Positions 24,001 through 26,645 of a stretch of DNA of 43,073 nt are shown one piece after another. Source of the stretch: Endozoicomonas elysicola (GTDB taxonomy: Bacteria; Pseudomonadota; Gammaproteobacteria; Pseudomonadales; Endozoicomonadaceae); the NCBI RefSeq assembly GCF_000710775.1, contig NZ_JOJP01000001.1, forward strand, positions 4,062,091-4,105,163. The letters run 5' to 3'. A program made the position numbers and the translations under genes. Every line of letters starts with the position of its first letter. Within the stretch, counting starts at the first letter, position 1. Under the pieces are notes generated by a model. That model made no database searches. It saw nothing but the letters and a program-made list of their open reading frames with translations, and was not told the origin of the DNA.

Positions 24001-24019
24001 TTGGAGATTGCTTATCCAT
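1..24019 (-). CDS. giant LEPR-XLL RTX/filamentous-type adhesin (3' end outside window)
   Basis: One minus-strand frame runs from ATG at 24019 to base 1 without a stop: 8,006 complete codons, continuing out of the window. The same frame reads as coherent repeat protein at both ends and in the middle. An in-frame TAA six codons upstream fixes the start near this ATG, although the ribosome site is poor. The N-terminus is basic (residues 20-48) and lacks a hydrophobic signal peptide; LEPRLLLSADP lies at residues 56-66, the LEPR-XLL domain known from N-termini of large repetitive proteins. After it come RTX-like Gly/Asp-rich repeats (about 110-1090), filamentous-haemagglutinin-like beta-helical repeats (about 1100-6670) interrupted by an Ala-rich coiled coil, a Calx-beta-like block (about 6910-7320), and RTX nonapeptides to the window edge. 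Probable role: exported, calcium-stabilised adhesin or surface fibre. Cargo status of the neighbouring export genes is inferred. Confidence 0.9.
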   Translation of the reverse strand, partial: MDKQSPNSKSYPSDIAAAARKGLFPRLNRLFEKMFRQDRLQERRKRLEDFFTLEQLEPRLLLSADPIAALQDNALQLEQDASVTLDVVTENEQQYLRLVDENDTVLGKKSISDIAAGSTITVTGSDGADTFTVDQSFLDLGEQSFVVQFDGKGGNDTVAAADNVTSSAWQINGENEVSMGANGIVEFLNVEALQAMQTDDSQHVLAAINNNYHWQVDAEGQGVVSTLDDLPGSILQTASTVSISFDGFDSLGGSGADYLDYSQYATGVVVDLDAGTATGFDSVSGFNTLVGSAHSDTLTGDSNDNLFVGGIGDVIFGNGGFDTVLNQQHDSDLNLNVTTEQVPDENDPASTVTVTTFEYQSGAWTEGNNGSWTFTSSGQMELQDVDLIGAIGDGNDNRFDFSAAPVQVYLEGGAGDDTLIGGSKDDILIGGLGIDQLTGGAGYDQVIEVRAADFVLAANTLKANNDDDELDTLEGIESVYLKALAENGAGKTLDASAANNFDITLVGTEYADTITASDFGDTLTGGGGADIITGGAGADDLVEDFSGRGIISQADPFDILDPVYKLDLAQGTSEVWMISIPTGQSGDGFTLTITDASGSYTTGTIAWDADGWDIVRNIEQAMNLQFGQVVVEQNDDGSWRFEFSARYAGKAMATAVTASESNVVVAITAGTQVLDTLNGFGSNDQISLSGSGLSDVVDLSVFAGKAQIHTYGGSDTITGAQGINVIDAGAGSDTVFVTSISADTVDGGTGTDILVADLSSETSGITIDLDNHQLTLGNVTLAHQGFESSGLVGGAGDDAFDASGFTGVSTSVELSKIAGWDELTLHTLRITLDDSGSTILDIDLSSASTLEALIDLINAADDRDTGALSVSFNQENSRLEFTGLSAVSVPDYDDSAVTIVDLFGLTGMVNNSAINGLSLSLLASLQLTSQKGNGGADSYLGSEGRDYFDIDTGDTSVNGAGGYDTIAAATNNSQVRLVLTDSALTWQDGDDSTTTGDHSTTLANIENARLTGASGATLLDGSAASMDQVLDAATTTAALKGGAGSNELRLSVDGRSDSATDKVQVTLDDTATGNDVVFYGGTGDFELSVLDWADITGVNYTAVSESNGDITINSAIEWAGGNIKFRAANGKITVNNNIITDDVTGVAGNITLEARNIVISDNVTLSAQGSYLANNGDITLEAIDGRNLVYGSLEHGAASTLAALPFYYNVDILKATVIIGDATIRGKDIHIRARAESNPDKDMNNDDGIFNSGSSFLSDLQSDIEDFKLIAAVSRSDVTSKITISDNAVLKGDNITIEANSIANVTASPISIAVAVAVGVVDTESTVNVNGTLLAAGDITISSRTDNYLDVNAEPIFGKSGYAGSIAVGILNSDSGVYVNHGSSIVAGGDLSVKAANVDYSYVYAASSAGNKGKLAVSIAAHVEEGDTEAVLAGDVLVQGDTDVHAVQKQVRTGGFSGGMGTLAEAIVDRVPTIFDRFEDSLKQKVAYSGLFPADSWLQKKIRPSDRLKPTKFTAGIAFTYAEDRNHVNATIGQQGQDSDIQVGGDVDVQASVDSRLMTSTSSVSSSPSQLSQVEGVAGTDTSSGEFKQVPFGAAVSVTIASLDNKAQAHILGNTRLDAMGAINVDADSQNLTGLIAPDTTFKYVKPTLIGKNEIDSDYALKKGDLIRFDDSSYQWSDEYKQPEEDFFGFGAVYKFLGDDQSDIIFNEEDFSDATRWEWLGNEITSFPYQLLGGDTDVYLLDNDINSEAAGAKVSLALNFSLLNTDQTADARIKDGVQINQRTTFSNVFDSASEIDAYNAVNQLAPGLWSASDRNLSVDSKVINQSVEWVGNKTSTDTSFSFLKKLYALNGASSSGNGVGASVFLNDVNVTSQALIEDGAIIYADKLSVTADTDVFAVGLGYAGGSGTASLGIAGLYMQNSLSSTALAQVESGVTADIGSRLGDINNIERLTVTADNRVDLIVAAGAMGYGGSFGVGASSAVSDITKVTKALVGTEDASTVDGAVLVNGDALVKAHSDGLVIGTAVSASWATGKVAPSGGEEPATTNSTYGVSVSGAFIFNTVNNTTASSVANLTSFNADALTLKATEQSGVFAFPITYSSATAQKFALAAAGIGLRNDATFTISSGVDRVTTMEVDTLDVLASNDSIVITTSASAALSGLAETSVGASSSIALAGNVSINNVTADVDAYLKDIDSLTVKGKDSDGFGAKIDARDESEIYAIALGVAYAGNGAVGVTVAENNINSDIDALISNTDLTSQTGKVRHQAVSEADIVAVTLGAAVTKETTPDFDTKVGVSVGAAVSSNLVRMNTRARVTDGSTITIPGKHLDDSRLDINAHNNTDIIGVVVAASVGLQSGSTTTVSLSGAGASVSNEVYGDTEALIDGSTIQQGASTTAASDAATGVYLDADANGFISATVVAASLAYAGSTTGTGVAGAIGVSLAENTIGKDPKNSNKSNAIRAVINDSDIDVSGAVSTDAESKQKISSVITSAAVALAKSESSSAGGLSGVGASATNNVAVDITSGITATAPGKTVLADSLTVKAKDDSDILSTAVGASIAGAYSGSGSVGSLSIGVSLAENTIDSNTSAILEQVDVGSSDRKIGKVSLSATSNAKITATSIAASLSAAYSASSGGSLSLSGGGASSTNRITGSTSAVVRNSSLTSISDISVTASNTSTIDATVVAASVAAAADTSSGSAGVSIGAAVTSNQIGISDSDRQEVLAYLENTEVDTSGNLTLSATGNMTINADTGAGSAAIAGSTGGAGISGSGSGTEATNSIYGQVLSYIDNTAADLSVIAGDLSLSATDNSDITSTAVGASLGISYAPSSGSGSLSIGVSLAENSIDVNTAARLINVNGGASDRKLGAVSVTAASTGSIKSESVAVSIAGALGQSGSLSLSGAGAVSNNTINGMTEASIKDSDLISSGNISLSAGNSSEIEALVVAATLAGSVGTGGSSGAVSVGAALTSNTIGTDKNDRYGVLAYLENSSIEAEGDLTLSATGNMTINADAGAGSASVTGSSQAALAGSGSGASAENTVYGQVESYIDNTPADQAATSSEWILVDDLSLAATNTSKVTSTAVGASLAGSYAGGSGSASLTVGVSLAENQVDIDTAARLDHVNGGKADQLNGSVSLSASSDNTIKTHSVAASLAAAFGSSGAVALSGGGAYSGNTISGSTEALVDNSDLYSDGTVSITAGNTSLIESTTAAVSASIAADSGGGSIGVSIGAAITENKIGQSSDRYRVKAALNSSSLVTEDDLTITANNSMTIKAGAGAGSASVVVSTGGSTLGASGSGVGATNKVYGETSAWIDNSQSIEAGVIDVSATNNASITAVAGAASLGFGLAPDAGAAITVAASIAENTIDSLVTAKAVGDSSSTPRIKSESLAVTAADTSVIDAQVVGVSVGAGLGVSVGAAISVGAAEGTNNVSNQVSASIEDLTVENHNGGVNVAATESTTVKLKAEAASISIGAGSDIGFSLSGAGVKGTNTINNSTQAFIRNAEIRLVPRADYEGASLIEELLENDLVEFADGVYRYIGSDLDLSPDFESDGYQYDDNGSRVAGPFTQVAAGQQFYFIDGTYRNNGSAELSLEKAIAVAAALRAEALTAEAGTYENHANTAQSAADAAQALADAAQAEADSLAALADTAVEASLNASTSNAVAKAEAAEQAVAAWQAKLENVAELQEAADQLQEEADVWNAIHAAAKSSADDAQALAESTAAEAGLDTSAVSALKPDWALLDLEEVKSSTPAADWELVYATADYGDQDISVTAVNNAAITSVVGASSASLGAGKVGAAAAIGVTLSENTIGSSHQTSAYIEDSKLTSLNDIVVDAQSVSTIDSTVYGAGVAVAAGKFAVGGAGVGIDLNNSIGGSTTAYVNNSAMVAGNDISITADADGQVVKADAVAVAISAAIGLGGAVSISATDIDNTIEMAVNAWLNVDDSQIIADQDYRVFAGNDIDVASHANALMKNVDATAVTFSAGLAGASGGGVDITNLVNNQVNATISGAENSSAVIGSVGDINLKASETTDLSINVTNVALSASIGGALGIALVRNDVRSSISSKVKDTALEANNIYIDALADNNIHKTQAFGFAASLAAASANRADVDITTTVSAVTESAKLTAVDEIVINAGATNYARADASGGAAGAVAAGAMVADIEQGKDGSEDVLVEIGDGSQLGAANITVKASGNDDLLPETIAASGGFVAGAGAESNVTSYQSVVANIGKGVVIEADQFDLSSTLDQTVDASADAFTVALASGAGAGLNITIKSYADVNIGASTGILDSANPSSITAHDININALNRFDKSRFSNGKSLRTGSGNIVGVNVMVSQTILNNHARINLTDDVELIAEGSYDDKATVRIEAQNDITTVDSITLETVSAVGGINAATSKVEANSDAKVNIDGAVIENVTGKVFVTAKTDSENRASADILAVSGLSSAATGVALATTNARNNVSIANASMKAGDVYLYAGKSSQGVLNILESSANVELTAVSTSANVAVPYPEAKITETNTINLGNNADIKSMTDITIEAREGIGGSERAKESGLTLSISGVPYGVDIDRDGSVTSNNQFSVADSAQATAGVNNKTFLQIRPVAEIQSILNDSSKVSADGVINVDALTDDDKKLLFGVDNAEGEVVIPELPEDVVYVMEELALSTINFLVTQDTVIEHNGSYYQYTSQNSTEIDLKQENYNNKNRWTKLNLSLAQIESLGYPVYESSITDALASAMTGEFFVVKPKELDSPTLTFTNLSTVLFEQKAQVESWIRDHSTNSEAVARYQVQLAEINKKIDELGLSDYVHSVDAGQIVKAPDGNYYKSKINQESILELADYSDTALWQKTSSTTGAWDYTDTANATSKVYNQALDILMVDLPDVYAAPGSVYLQIDGKTAETLAAQENMDNLHAREGATIQIVNSTPFALRVNDAIVQDTQRVEMVGGSLKTYTPGAVQINYKDVNSIAVRGGAQSTDDQGRSSDSPNEIIIFQDTDPQFIKDTYGSFTLPEIPQGMYIQGNVVNENGGAYINNREGSIEVSTQIRAETVNIFAAGDFSLNSDAWFHTNKDPRQYINYQLMRNFVYNKDGNSRSYQTGLSDSSLIYTLFKANYSVLTNSINVDNSQIVSMGKITLTARYLNINGLIQSGVNTVYLEIDENFRGGSKNVDLTNKKGQAIAGVSFANPNDSSNVKVPVDGYWDAVRQAIIVDDIVPAGGEVVISGQVISTGNGRIVAASGYASVDINNKSGYELVMNDIDNRQYREGKITIIDSKQLTKDEYQYNGSGATHTKYTGTLIPATGNDIARIEYAQQSTSTGDADSFAYKVAAGSRYVWTEGQSKTKTTVRKYEKKSFNLFGGNTDFDDWLAKDNSYKWETVEFTDKQPLLESESVILPSEGAESADYKVTYIQTEGDPDVTDFDRDSWTTGGGWLRKKTVHTKITVIEGLKDYYTHSLKADYDIAIDFLGGNSQPDVNITSKGNITLAGKIKMADEGSLNILSTHGSITMSDGVYALTSQADIEAKGTVRVILEGNTADKGHRVVSNTGSVYLGVVQDDNPGEGKTSSNKLYIDEISARHTVDINAGGGIFKANGGETVSISANVIKLLALGGDIGHLTIDSATRNDAGYITVEAQGNVALTEHSGDMNVNQIIAAQVDGGGISPYGVQLTTNSGDILDANDDEVRASSLDTSAAQQFYAESQVTNEADATTELYHQYWNILRDNGAEGYLADVTAYDKYDELFDHLSGDELTDAQNRIATLNNSLTDASEYDMSFDQLAVWKATNVSSAAGQISELEYRIQEKVNTNRPVFESILSPGIVAKLYPDTPIIGGAGNTGSAEAANIQTLVSGSAIILNSAGGLGQTGDRVTIDMSGGVVALDDDEKAVLSQATGNDVVATDYVFYVYTGAAGDISQFDIDYNDGNWAEVRSLDASADGFTSVNNGDYVQIDQDGVPVLYQYTGTGASIELSQESFDHAGAPWQRVSVTSVAPASVLNLTSGDLVMQLSSVTIQLWDDLNLQGNINLTAQAVQGVAIEHSGALSVDRIVGASWVRLSVQGDLIDSGQHNTAALVSAGDLVLITKGNILSQGDGGFRVQVAESAKLSVDTVGSVDIWQVEGNVSIAGKNTTIGDLYLDDVAATGDLTFTAGLLSSFTPTTPGNGQADIVVEKISTTAGTVTLQAAGDILDAYDDGNSAIINIRAQDLMLIAGGGIGSRQNLIDNHLDFKLSGDASANTLNDVYLNAVESTLSIGQITSGSNVILKSAQSILDGDQDNNNDLISLMGDSDITASSIFLDAANGTIGQLGNQLEIDTAANNGSGKLTSLSGKNTYLREVQGDLRVASLVADSDNSGRGDANVYLTAEGRVLNGNVSGDTITASGLRIVAGQGIGADADGLRTLIDNLEAEVAVGSLILNNTGSLAVGGVSDEMEGLQVQGSIELVAQSPLTINENVIASEGDITLIASDSSASGDDLTVNGVTVDAEQGNLTLNAGDKFLLNLNGQLNAAQTLTINTDIGSVDSESGDIKLYGSLMATTILVNTGQADDALLFDVQDIDGDVEVNTGSGNDQLTVNQMVSRAVDDVFVLDGEGGTDTYIINRTGDNADYIIDVRDSGSEADGADTLTINGTAEDDTFLLRANFVAAMHTDSQGEYTSAVERINYDRNINARLTLNGLAGADNFFSDDNSTITTLDGGAGNDRFQIGQLFGKDRNTSEGTVAAGDEIETTETTLGFLSKGNSLPMVVYGGDGKDEIKVYSNKAITKLYGEDGDDSFVVRAFLKKNTTETAGGGDVELFGGDGADDIQYSINSPLKIDGGNGMDSVVVLGTEADDNFMITENGIFGAGLNISFDGVELAEVDGLEGNDTFYVLSTSDAVETTIIGGLGADTFNIASDVTKDIVSYSVEGRSSFVNHSVFSDDLSYNNIFVDGISLNVANKENGAIGVDRDDGEVVVSEGGGTDFYELQLNAPKPSDATIAYVTVSAARASGSDKDKTGGLADSVLISIDGQNFYESLVIAYDSETNWDDATKIYIKAVDDTAAEGQRDYVISHSVRSDNPDFDQLDIDNVEVVVNDNDLGGIIVSPESNLTVVEGGSEITFDVRLATAPVQGQVVKVSLAEIIPADWSSQLTLSTDTLTFDHTNWSGQFTVSATDDGAVENLYRAGITLSASDNYAAESVTLDIDVVDNDSGSVIITQTDGSTLVSTTKQDAYQIALSKKPAAPVTVNLLNDGQVLFSSNDPRFDASTNSVTFGIDDWDTPIDITLAANASFQPETDSQPVQNPPLQPHTLSDIRGKLIIEGSTPEGKKRELTKAVMLPTETDGSLPLVNIELNEDEQTDTLNVFNDGSIQNDSGILTENSITGLGMTSGKGIEYHDVEVVEMLLGSGNDTFTIEGTASNVITVVHGGGGDDKLTVNNSASDGVLILLGDSVQDGSTYNATSDQKTEKAREFANPGNDVIDASGAGGSVVIYGGQGNDTLTGSLFGDHIAGGSGDDKIYGLDGNDHIYGDSGFNLDISTRLDLSTQILSVVNTVDVLNDNLDTADQLAVGSDTIDGGTGNDIILSDKGEIAQQLDTNRILTTGMVVSITNTQRDQGGNDIIDGSAGDDVVIAGFGDDTIRGGTGNDILFGDSGQLNYADGDADLATLDSVMTIDADLGGNDVIEGHSGDDYIFGGAGSDSLYGDGSINRLAIIDESDNDIIIGDLGAIALAGNRAVRIYSTDTTVGDDDIIKGHTGDDFIIAGAGGDNVEGNQGNDWILADFGEIDLRNGLQILSTAAGDSHSTGDDVVDAGEGDNRVLGGLGNDEITTGSGADDVLGDNGSLTYTETGVAVSITSTDTVLGGSDTIKAGDGNNRILAGAGGDDITTGSGKDVIVGDSGSLTYNNTGVLVEFTSLDTTTGGNDTINTGNGDNLTIAGAGNDDVTSGTGNDVVVGDNGSLTYTGAGVLVALTSVDTATGGNDTINVSDGSNLVLAGAGDDEVTTGTGNDVVAGDNGSLTYTDTGVLVELTSLDTETGGNDTIDAGNG
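21..716 (-). repeat. 174-bp (58-residue) tandem RTX repeats, four copies
   Basis: The sequence beginning gtgtcattgcc at 21 recurs at 195, 369 and 543, exactly 174 bp apart each time; a more diverged fifth copy begins near 717. Each unit encodes 58 residues containing GNDVVxGDNGSLTYT, a TGVLVxLTS segment and TGGNDTI. Exact multiples of three keep the frame. The array probably continues beyond the left edge, toward the C-terminus of the protein. Canonical GGxGxDxxx nonapeptides (GGSGDDKIYGLDGNDHIYG) precede it near 1560-1640. Confidence 0.85.
2050..3300 (-). other. Calx-beta-like block of the giant protein
   Basis: About residues 6907-7324. Successive segments of about 100-120 residues end in VVNDND or DVVDND and are followed by GGIIVSPESNLTV-VEGGS or GSVIITQTDGS type sequence. 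The acidic NDND turns with a following VxEGG strand are typical of Calx-beta and related calcium-binding Ig-like domains found in large adhesins. Assignment is by motif pattern only. Confidence 0.5.
12810..13250 (-). other. alanine-rich coiled-coil insert in the giant protein
   Basis: About residues 3590-3737 abandon the beta-repeat pattern and become a long Ala/Glu/Gln/Asp-rich helix (for example AAQAEADSLAALADTAVEA and KLENVAELQEAADQ). It is preceded by a segment rich in Asp and Tyr (QYDDNGSRVAGPFTQV). A similar helical, Asp/Tyr-rich interruption occurs near 9530-9800. Such segments in giant adhesins may act as hinges or trimerising elements; that role is inferred. Confidence 0.55.
14206..16560 (-). 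repeat. about 780-795 bp super-repeats (three units) in the giant gene
   Basis: Equivalent marker sequences recur at long, regular spacing: the segment beginning attgatggtcat occurs at 14996 and 15776 (780 bp apart) with a related copy near 14206, and the ttttc(a/c/t)gccag segment recurs at 14697, 15492 and 16278 (795 and 786 bp apart). In protein terms a unit of about 260 residues alternates strands ending in SLAENTI-like and YGQVxSYIDNT-like motifs and is very rich in Ala, Gly and Ser. Looser relatives extend on both sides. The pattern suggests recent segmental duplication within the fibre-forming region. Confidence 0.7.
20750..23690 (-). repeat. N-terminal RTX-like repeat block of the giant protein
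   Basis: Encodes roughly residues 110-1090. Many short Gly/Asp-rich turns are seen, such as GGAGDDTLIGGSKDDILIGG and GGAGADDLVEDFSG, interspersed with longer non-repeat segments. These match hemolysin-type calcium-binding (RTX) repeats, which fold as parallel beta-rolls in the presence of calcium outside the cell. Finding RTX blocks at both ends of the protein is uncommon; most RTX proteins keep them near the C-terminus. Confidence 0.75.
23822..23854 (-). other. LEPR-XLL motif (LEPRLLLSADP) of the giant protein
   Basis: Residues 56-66 read LEPRLLLSADP, directly after a charged helix rich in Arg, Lys and Glu (residues 36-50). This motif is the hallmark of the LEPR-XLL domain, found near the N-terminus of very large secreted proteins in several phyla. 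Its placement where a signal peptide would be expected, with no hydrophobic core nearby, makes it a candidate export or processing signal. That function is my inference. Confidence 0.8.
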
Positions 24020-24056
24020 TAGCCGGTCCGTTTGTTATTGTTCTGAATCCAATGGC

Positions 24057-24090
24057 TTCCAGTCTCAGTTGGTCAGTGCCAAGACTGGAA
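24057..24090 (-). promoter_or_regulatory. hairpin in the leader of the giant gene
   Basis: TTCCAGTC and GACTGGAA form an 8-bp stem; after a four-base bulge, TTGG pairs with CCAA around a TCAGTG loop. On the minus strand it lies 38 bases before the giant gene's ATG and has no following T-run, so it is more likely a leader structure than a terminator. Function unknown. Confidence 0.4.
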
Positions 24091-24134
24091 ACCTTTTTCG
24101 ATTAAAGACATCAACAACACCCTTACAGCAAAAC

Positions 24135-24152
24135 GCACGACCTAAGTCGTGC
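24135..24152 (-). terminator. short hairpin between sapC-like gene and giant gene (weak terminator or attenuator)
   Basis: GCACGAC-CTAA-GTCGTGC is a perfect 7-bp stem with a 4-base loop. On the minus strand it is followed by GTTTTGCT, a short imperfect T tract. It sits in the 178-bp gap after the SapC-like gene and could set the ratio of the giant transcript to its upstream genes. Confidence 0.4.
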
Positions 24153-24197
24153 TATTATGAGAGCCCTATCAACATCAACACCAAGGCTTGGTATGCC

Positions 24198-25013
24198 TTA
24201 GTGAACGCCTGCTTCTGCAGACCCTGCTTCTACAGACATAGTGTTCACATCCGCACTGTTTTCTGCTCCTGCAATCTCACTGGATGAGATCACCTGCTTC
24301 GGCAGTCGTTCAATCACTTTATTCAAATTATTCAGGGATTGAAGGTGCAGATAAATCAGTTCCAAACCATCATTGGCCATCAGAGCAGCCAACTCGTCAG
24401 CAGGAATACCTTTCAGCTTTTCACGGTTGATGGTTTTAAAACCGGTCAGAGTACGTTCTTCCTGGCCAGGCAGCGTAAATTTCGCGCCCATCTCTTCCAG
24501 CAGCCCCAGCTCATTCAGTTTTTTGCAGAATAACTGCGTGCGTTGATACTGAGCCTGATAGTCCTGCAGGAAGCTCAATACTTTTTCGAGGTATTGAGTC
24601 TGCTCACCTTCTGCATCAAACAGACGCTCACCTCGACCTTCCTGGTTGCAGCCTTCATAAGTCTCATCCAGACAGAGTGTCAGGGTTTTCCCTTCATCGG
24701 ATGTTGCAAACACAAATGGGTAGCGGCGGATAAATGCAGGCACATAAGGCGCTTTCCATTGTCCCTGTTCGTCAACATAAGCGTTCTCACCTTCACGAAC
24801 ACCCATAACGACCACTGGAACAACATCGTTGTCTTTACCGGCAAATACAATAGCGTAGTCCTGAGACGCTTTTGGAAACTCCACCGCCATCAAGGGGACA
24901 GAGTTAACGCTTCGGGCAAAGTCATAATTATTTTCAGCTTTAATGGACCAGTCTGAATGACGCTTTTTATTGACGGCTTCTACCTGTCCGTAAATCAACA
25001 GTTGAACACTCAT
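24198..25013 (-). CDS. SapC-family protein
   Basis: 271 residues, no signal peptide or membrane segment visible. The sequence has the SapC family (PF07277) layout: an early VPLMAVEFPKASQDYAIVF segment, PAFIRRYPFVF in the middle, then LCLDETYEGC and the helical FCKKLNELGLLEEMGAKFTL segment before the C-terminus. SapC was first named beside the Campylobacter S-layer genes; its biochemical role is unknown to me. ATG at 25013 is preceded by TGAGG about ten bases upstream. It follows the TolC-like gene by 23 bp and precedes the giant gene by 178 bp on the same strand, so it is probably co-transcribed and may assist handling or export of the giant protein before secretion (inference from position). 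Confidence 0.8.
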   Translation of the reverse strand: MSVQLLIYGQVEAVNKKRHSDWSIKAENNYDFARSVNSVPLMAVEFPKASQDYAIVFAGKDNDVVPVVVMGVREGENAYVDEQGQWKAPYVPAFIRRYPFVFATSDEGKTLTLCLDETYEGCNQEGRGERLFDAEGEQTQYLEKVLSFLQDYQAQYQRTQLFCKKLNELGLLEEMGAKFTLPGQEERTLTGFKTINREKLKGIPADELAALMANDGLELIYLHLQSLNNLNKVIERLPKQVISSSEIAGAENSADVNTMSVEAGSAEAGVH

Positions 25014-25036
25014 TATTTATTACCTCAGTCCTAACG

Positions 25037-26440
25037 TTAGAATTCAGCCCCAAAGGCCAACAGTGCTTTTGTGTCTGTTGATAAACTGACACCCTTCAAC
25101 AACCGGTTAATCCCAACAATATCTGCTTCTGACAGGTTTCCTGCCGCACGCTTAAGGCGCAGATGATTCATCAGGTAATCGTAGCGAGCTGCAGAGAAGT
25201 CACTTCTGGCAATAAACAACTCCCGCTCACTGTCCAGAACGCTGCCACTGGAAATTACGCCGGACTCAAATGCCGTCCGCTTCCCCTCTGCCGCCTTTTC
25301 ATAGGTTTCTACAGACTTCTGCAGCGCATTTACCTTAATGATTGAGCTGACAACTCCTGTATAAGCTGCCTGAGTCTCACGAGCAATCTGACGAAGAACA
25401 AGCTCCAATTCATCCTGAGCTTTGTAATGACGATTAATGGACTCCCGAACTCTTGATGACACCGCACCACCGGAATAAAGAGGCATGCTCACTTGAAAAA
25501 GCACATCACGAGAATCTATCTCACTACCACCACCAAACAGCGAGCCACCCGTTTCTTTTGAACTCTGGGTAACCACCAGGTCAAACGTAGGGTAGTGCCC
25601 CCCTTTCTGGCGACGAACTTCCTGCCAGGCCACATCGACAGCACTCTGCCTTGATAGCACCACCGGATTATTTGCCTGAGCATCATTGACCCAACTATTC
25701 ATTGTCGCGGGATCAGGGCGCTGAAGTGCAAGGTTTTGGCCAAGAGCATCCAGACTATCCGGCAACTTGCCGGCAATTTCCTTTAAACCCTGAAGTGCAT
25801 CATGCAGTGTATTGGCCGTTTCAATCTGCCGGGCTTTGGCCTGCATATAGCGGGCTTCTGCATCAAGAAGATCAGTACTGTTGGCAAGACCATTAGCAAA
25901 CTTGCGATCAACCAGTTGAAAATGTTTTTCCAGCGCCTTTACTTCCGCTTCCACTGCCTGATAACGATCGCTTTCACGCAACACCGTAAAATAGACGGCA
26001 GCAACCCGCATAACGAGATCCTGTCTAACATTCTCAAGATCAGCAGCCACTTTTCTGACTTCAGCCTTGGCCTGCTTGAAATAAGCCCAATTGCTGTAAC
26101 TGTAGATAGACTGAGTCAGGGTCAGGCTCTGTTCATCCGTAGGAAAGGAGGTACTGCCTTTAGCAAAGACGGTATTATCGGAACTGACAATATCCTGTTT
26201 TGATTTTGTCTTACTGTAATCAAACTGAAGGCTGGGCAATAAAACAGCACGGGCCTGAGTGTATATTTCTTTGGAAGCTTCATGCTCAAACATGCCTGCG
26301 CGGTAGACAGGGTCATGATCCAGCGCCTGCTTATAAACCTCAAGCAGATCAGCAGCCTGAGAATGAAAAGGCATGATCGCCAACCAAGCCGCAGCAAGGG
26401 TGAGCCTCTTGAAAACCGTAGCTGCGCTACCGGGTGACAT
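25037..26440 (-). CDS. TolC-family outer-membrane channel protein
   Basis: 467 residues from the ATG at 26440, chosen because AAGGAGGAG lies about nine bases upstream; an in-frame ATG at 26485 would add 15 residues and displace this ribosome site. The N-terminus is a clear signal peptide (FKRLTLAAAWLAIMPFHSQAA), followed by ADLLEVYKQALDHDPVYRAG, the typical opening of TolC/AggA-type proteins. The rest shows two internally similar halves of long amphipathic helices, as expected for the trimeric outer-membrane factor that forms the exit duct of type I secretion and efflux systems. No inner-membrane ABC or RND pump is encoded nearby, so its partners are probably the HlyD-type adaptors transcribed divergently. 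First gene of the leftward operon with the SapC-like protein and the giant protein. Confidence 0.9.
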   Translation of the reverse strand: MSPGSAATVFKRLTLAAAWLAIMPFHSQAADLLEVYKQALDHDPVYRAGMFEHEASKEIYTQARAVLLPSLQFDYSKTKSKQDIVSSDNTVFAKGSTSFPTDEQSLTLTQSIYSYSNWAYFKQAKAEVRKVAADLENVRQDLVMRVAAVYFTVLRESDRYQAVEAEVKALEKHFQLVDRKFANGLANSTDLLDAEARYMQAKARQIETANTLHDALQGLKEIAGKLPDSLDALGQNLALQRPDPATMNSWVNDAQANNPVVLSRQSAVDVAWQEVRRQKGGHYPTFDLVVTQSSKETGGSLFGGGSEIDSRDVLFQVSMPLYSGGAVSSRVRESINRHYKAQDELELVLRQIARETQAAYTGVVSSIIKVNALQKSVETYEKAAEGKRTAFESGVISSGSVLDSERELFIARSDFSAARYDYLMNHLRLKRAAGNLSEADIVGINRLLKGVSLSTDTKALLAFGAEF

Positions 26441-26535
26441 AAACACAAACTCCTCCTTGAGCACTGACATCTCAATGCACCCCATAACAGGGTATATACG
26501 TACTTGCTTTTTGTTGGTATTTTATTTACCCGTAA

Positions 26536-26564
26536 ATTAAAAAATAAATATCAAACGCTTTCAA
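26536..26564 (-). promoter_or_regulatory. candidate sigma70-type promoter for the tolC-like/sapC-like/giant operon
   Basis: On the minus strand TTGAAA (26564-26559) and TTTAAT (26541-26536) are 17 bases apart, each matching five of six consensus bases. It would give a leader of about 90 bases before the TolC-like gene. The surrounding divergent intergenic region is AT-rich; no equally good promoter was seen for the plus-strand genes. Confidence 0.35.
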
Positions 26565-26645
26565 GAAGAAATGTGCATCGGTTAACTAAATAATACACCT
26601 AGTTTTATCATGGCTTTTTTAAAGTCATCAGCCGTATAGAAGCGA

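Noticed and set aside
1-24019. Reading the giant gene as an ordinary type I (LapA-like) adhesin
   Set aside because: Not excluded, but no ABC exporter is present here, the C-terminal signal is outside the window, and the N-terminal LEPR-XLL motif plus neighbours point elsewhere.
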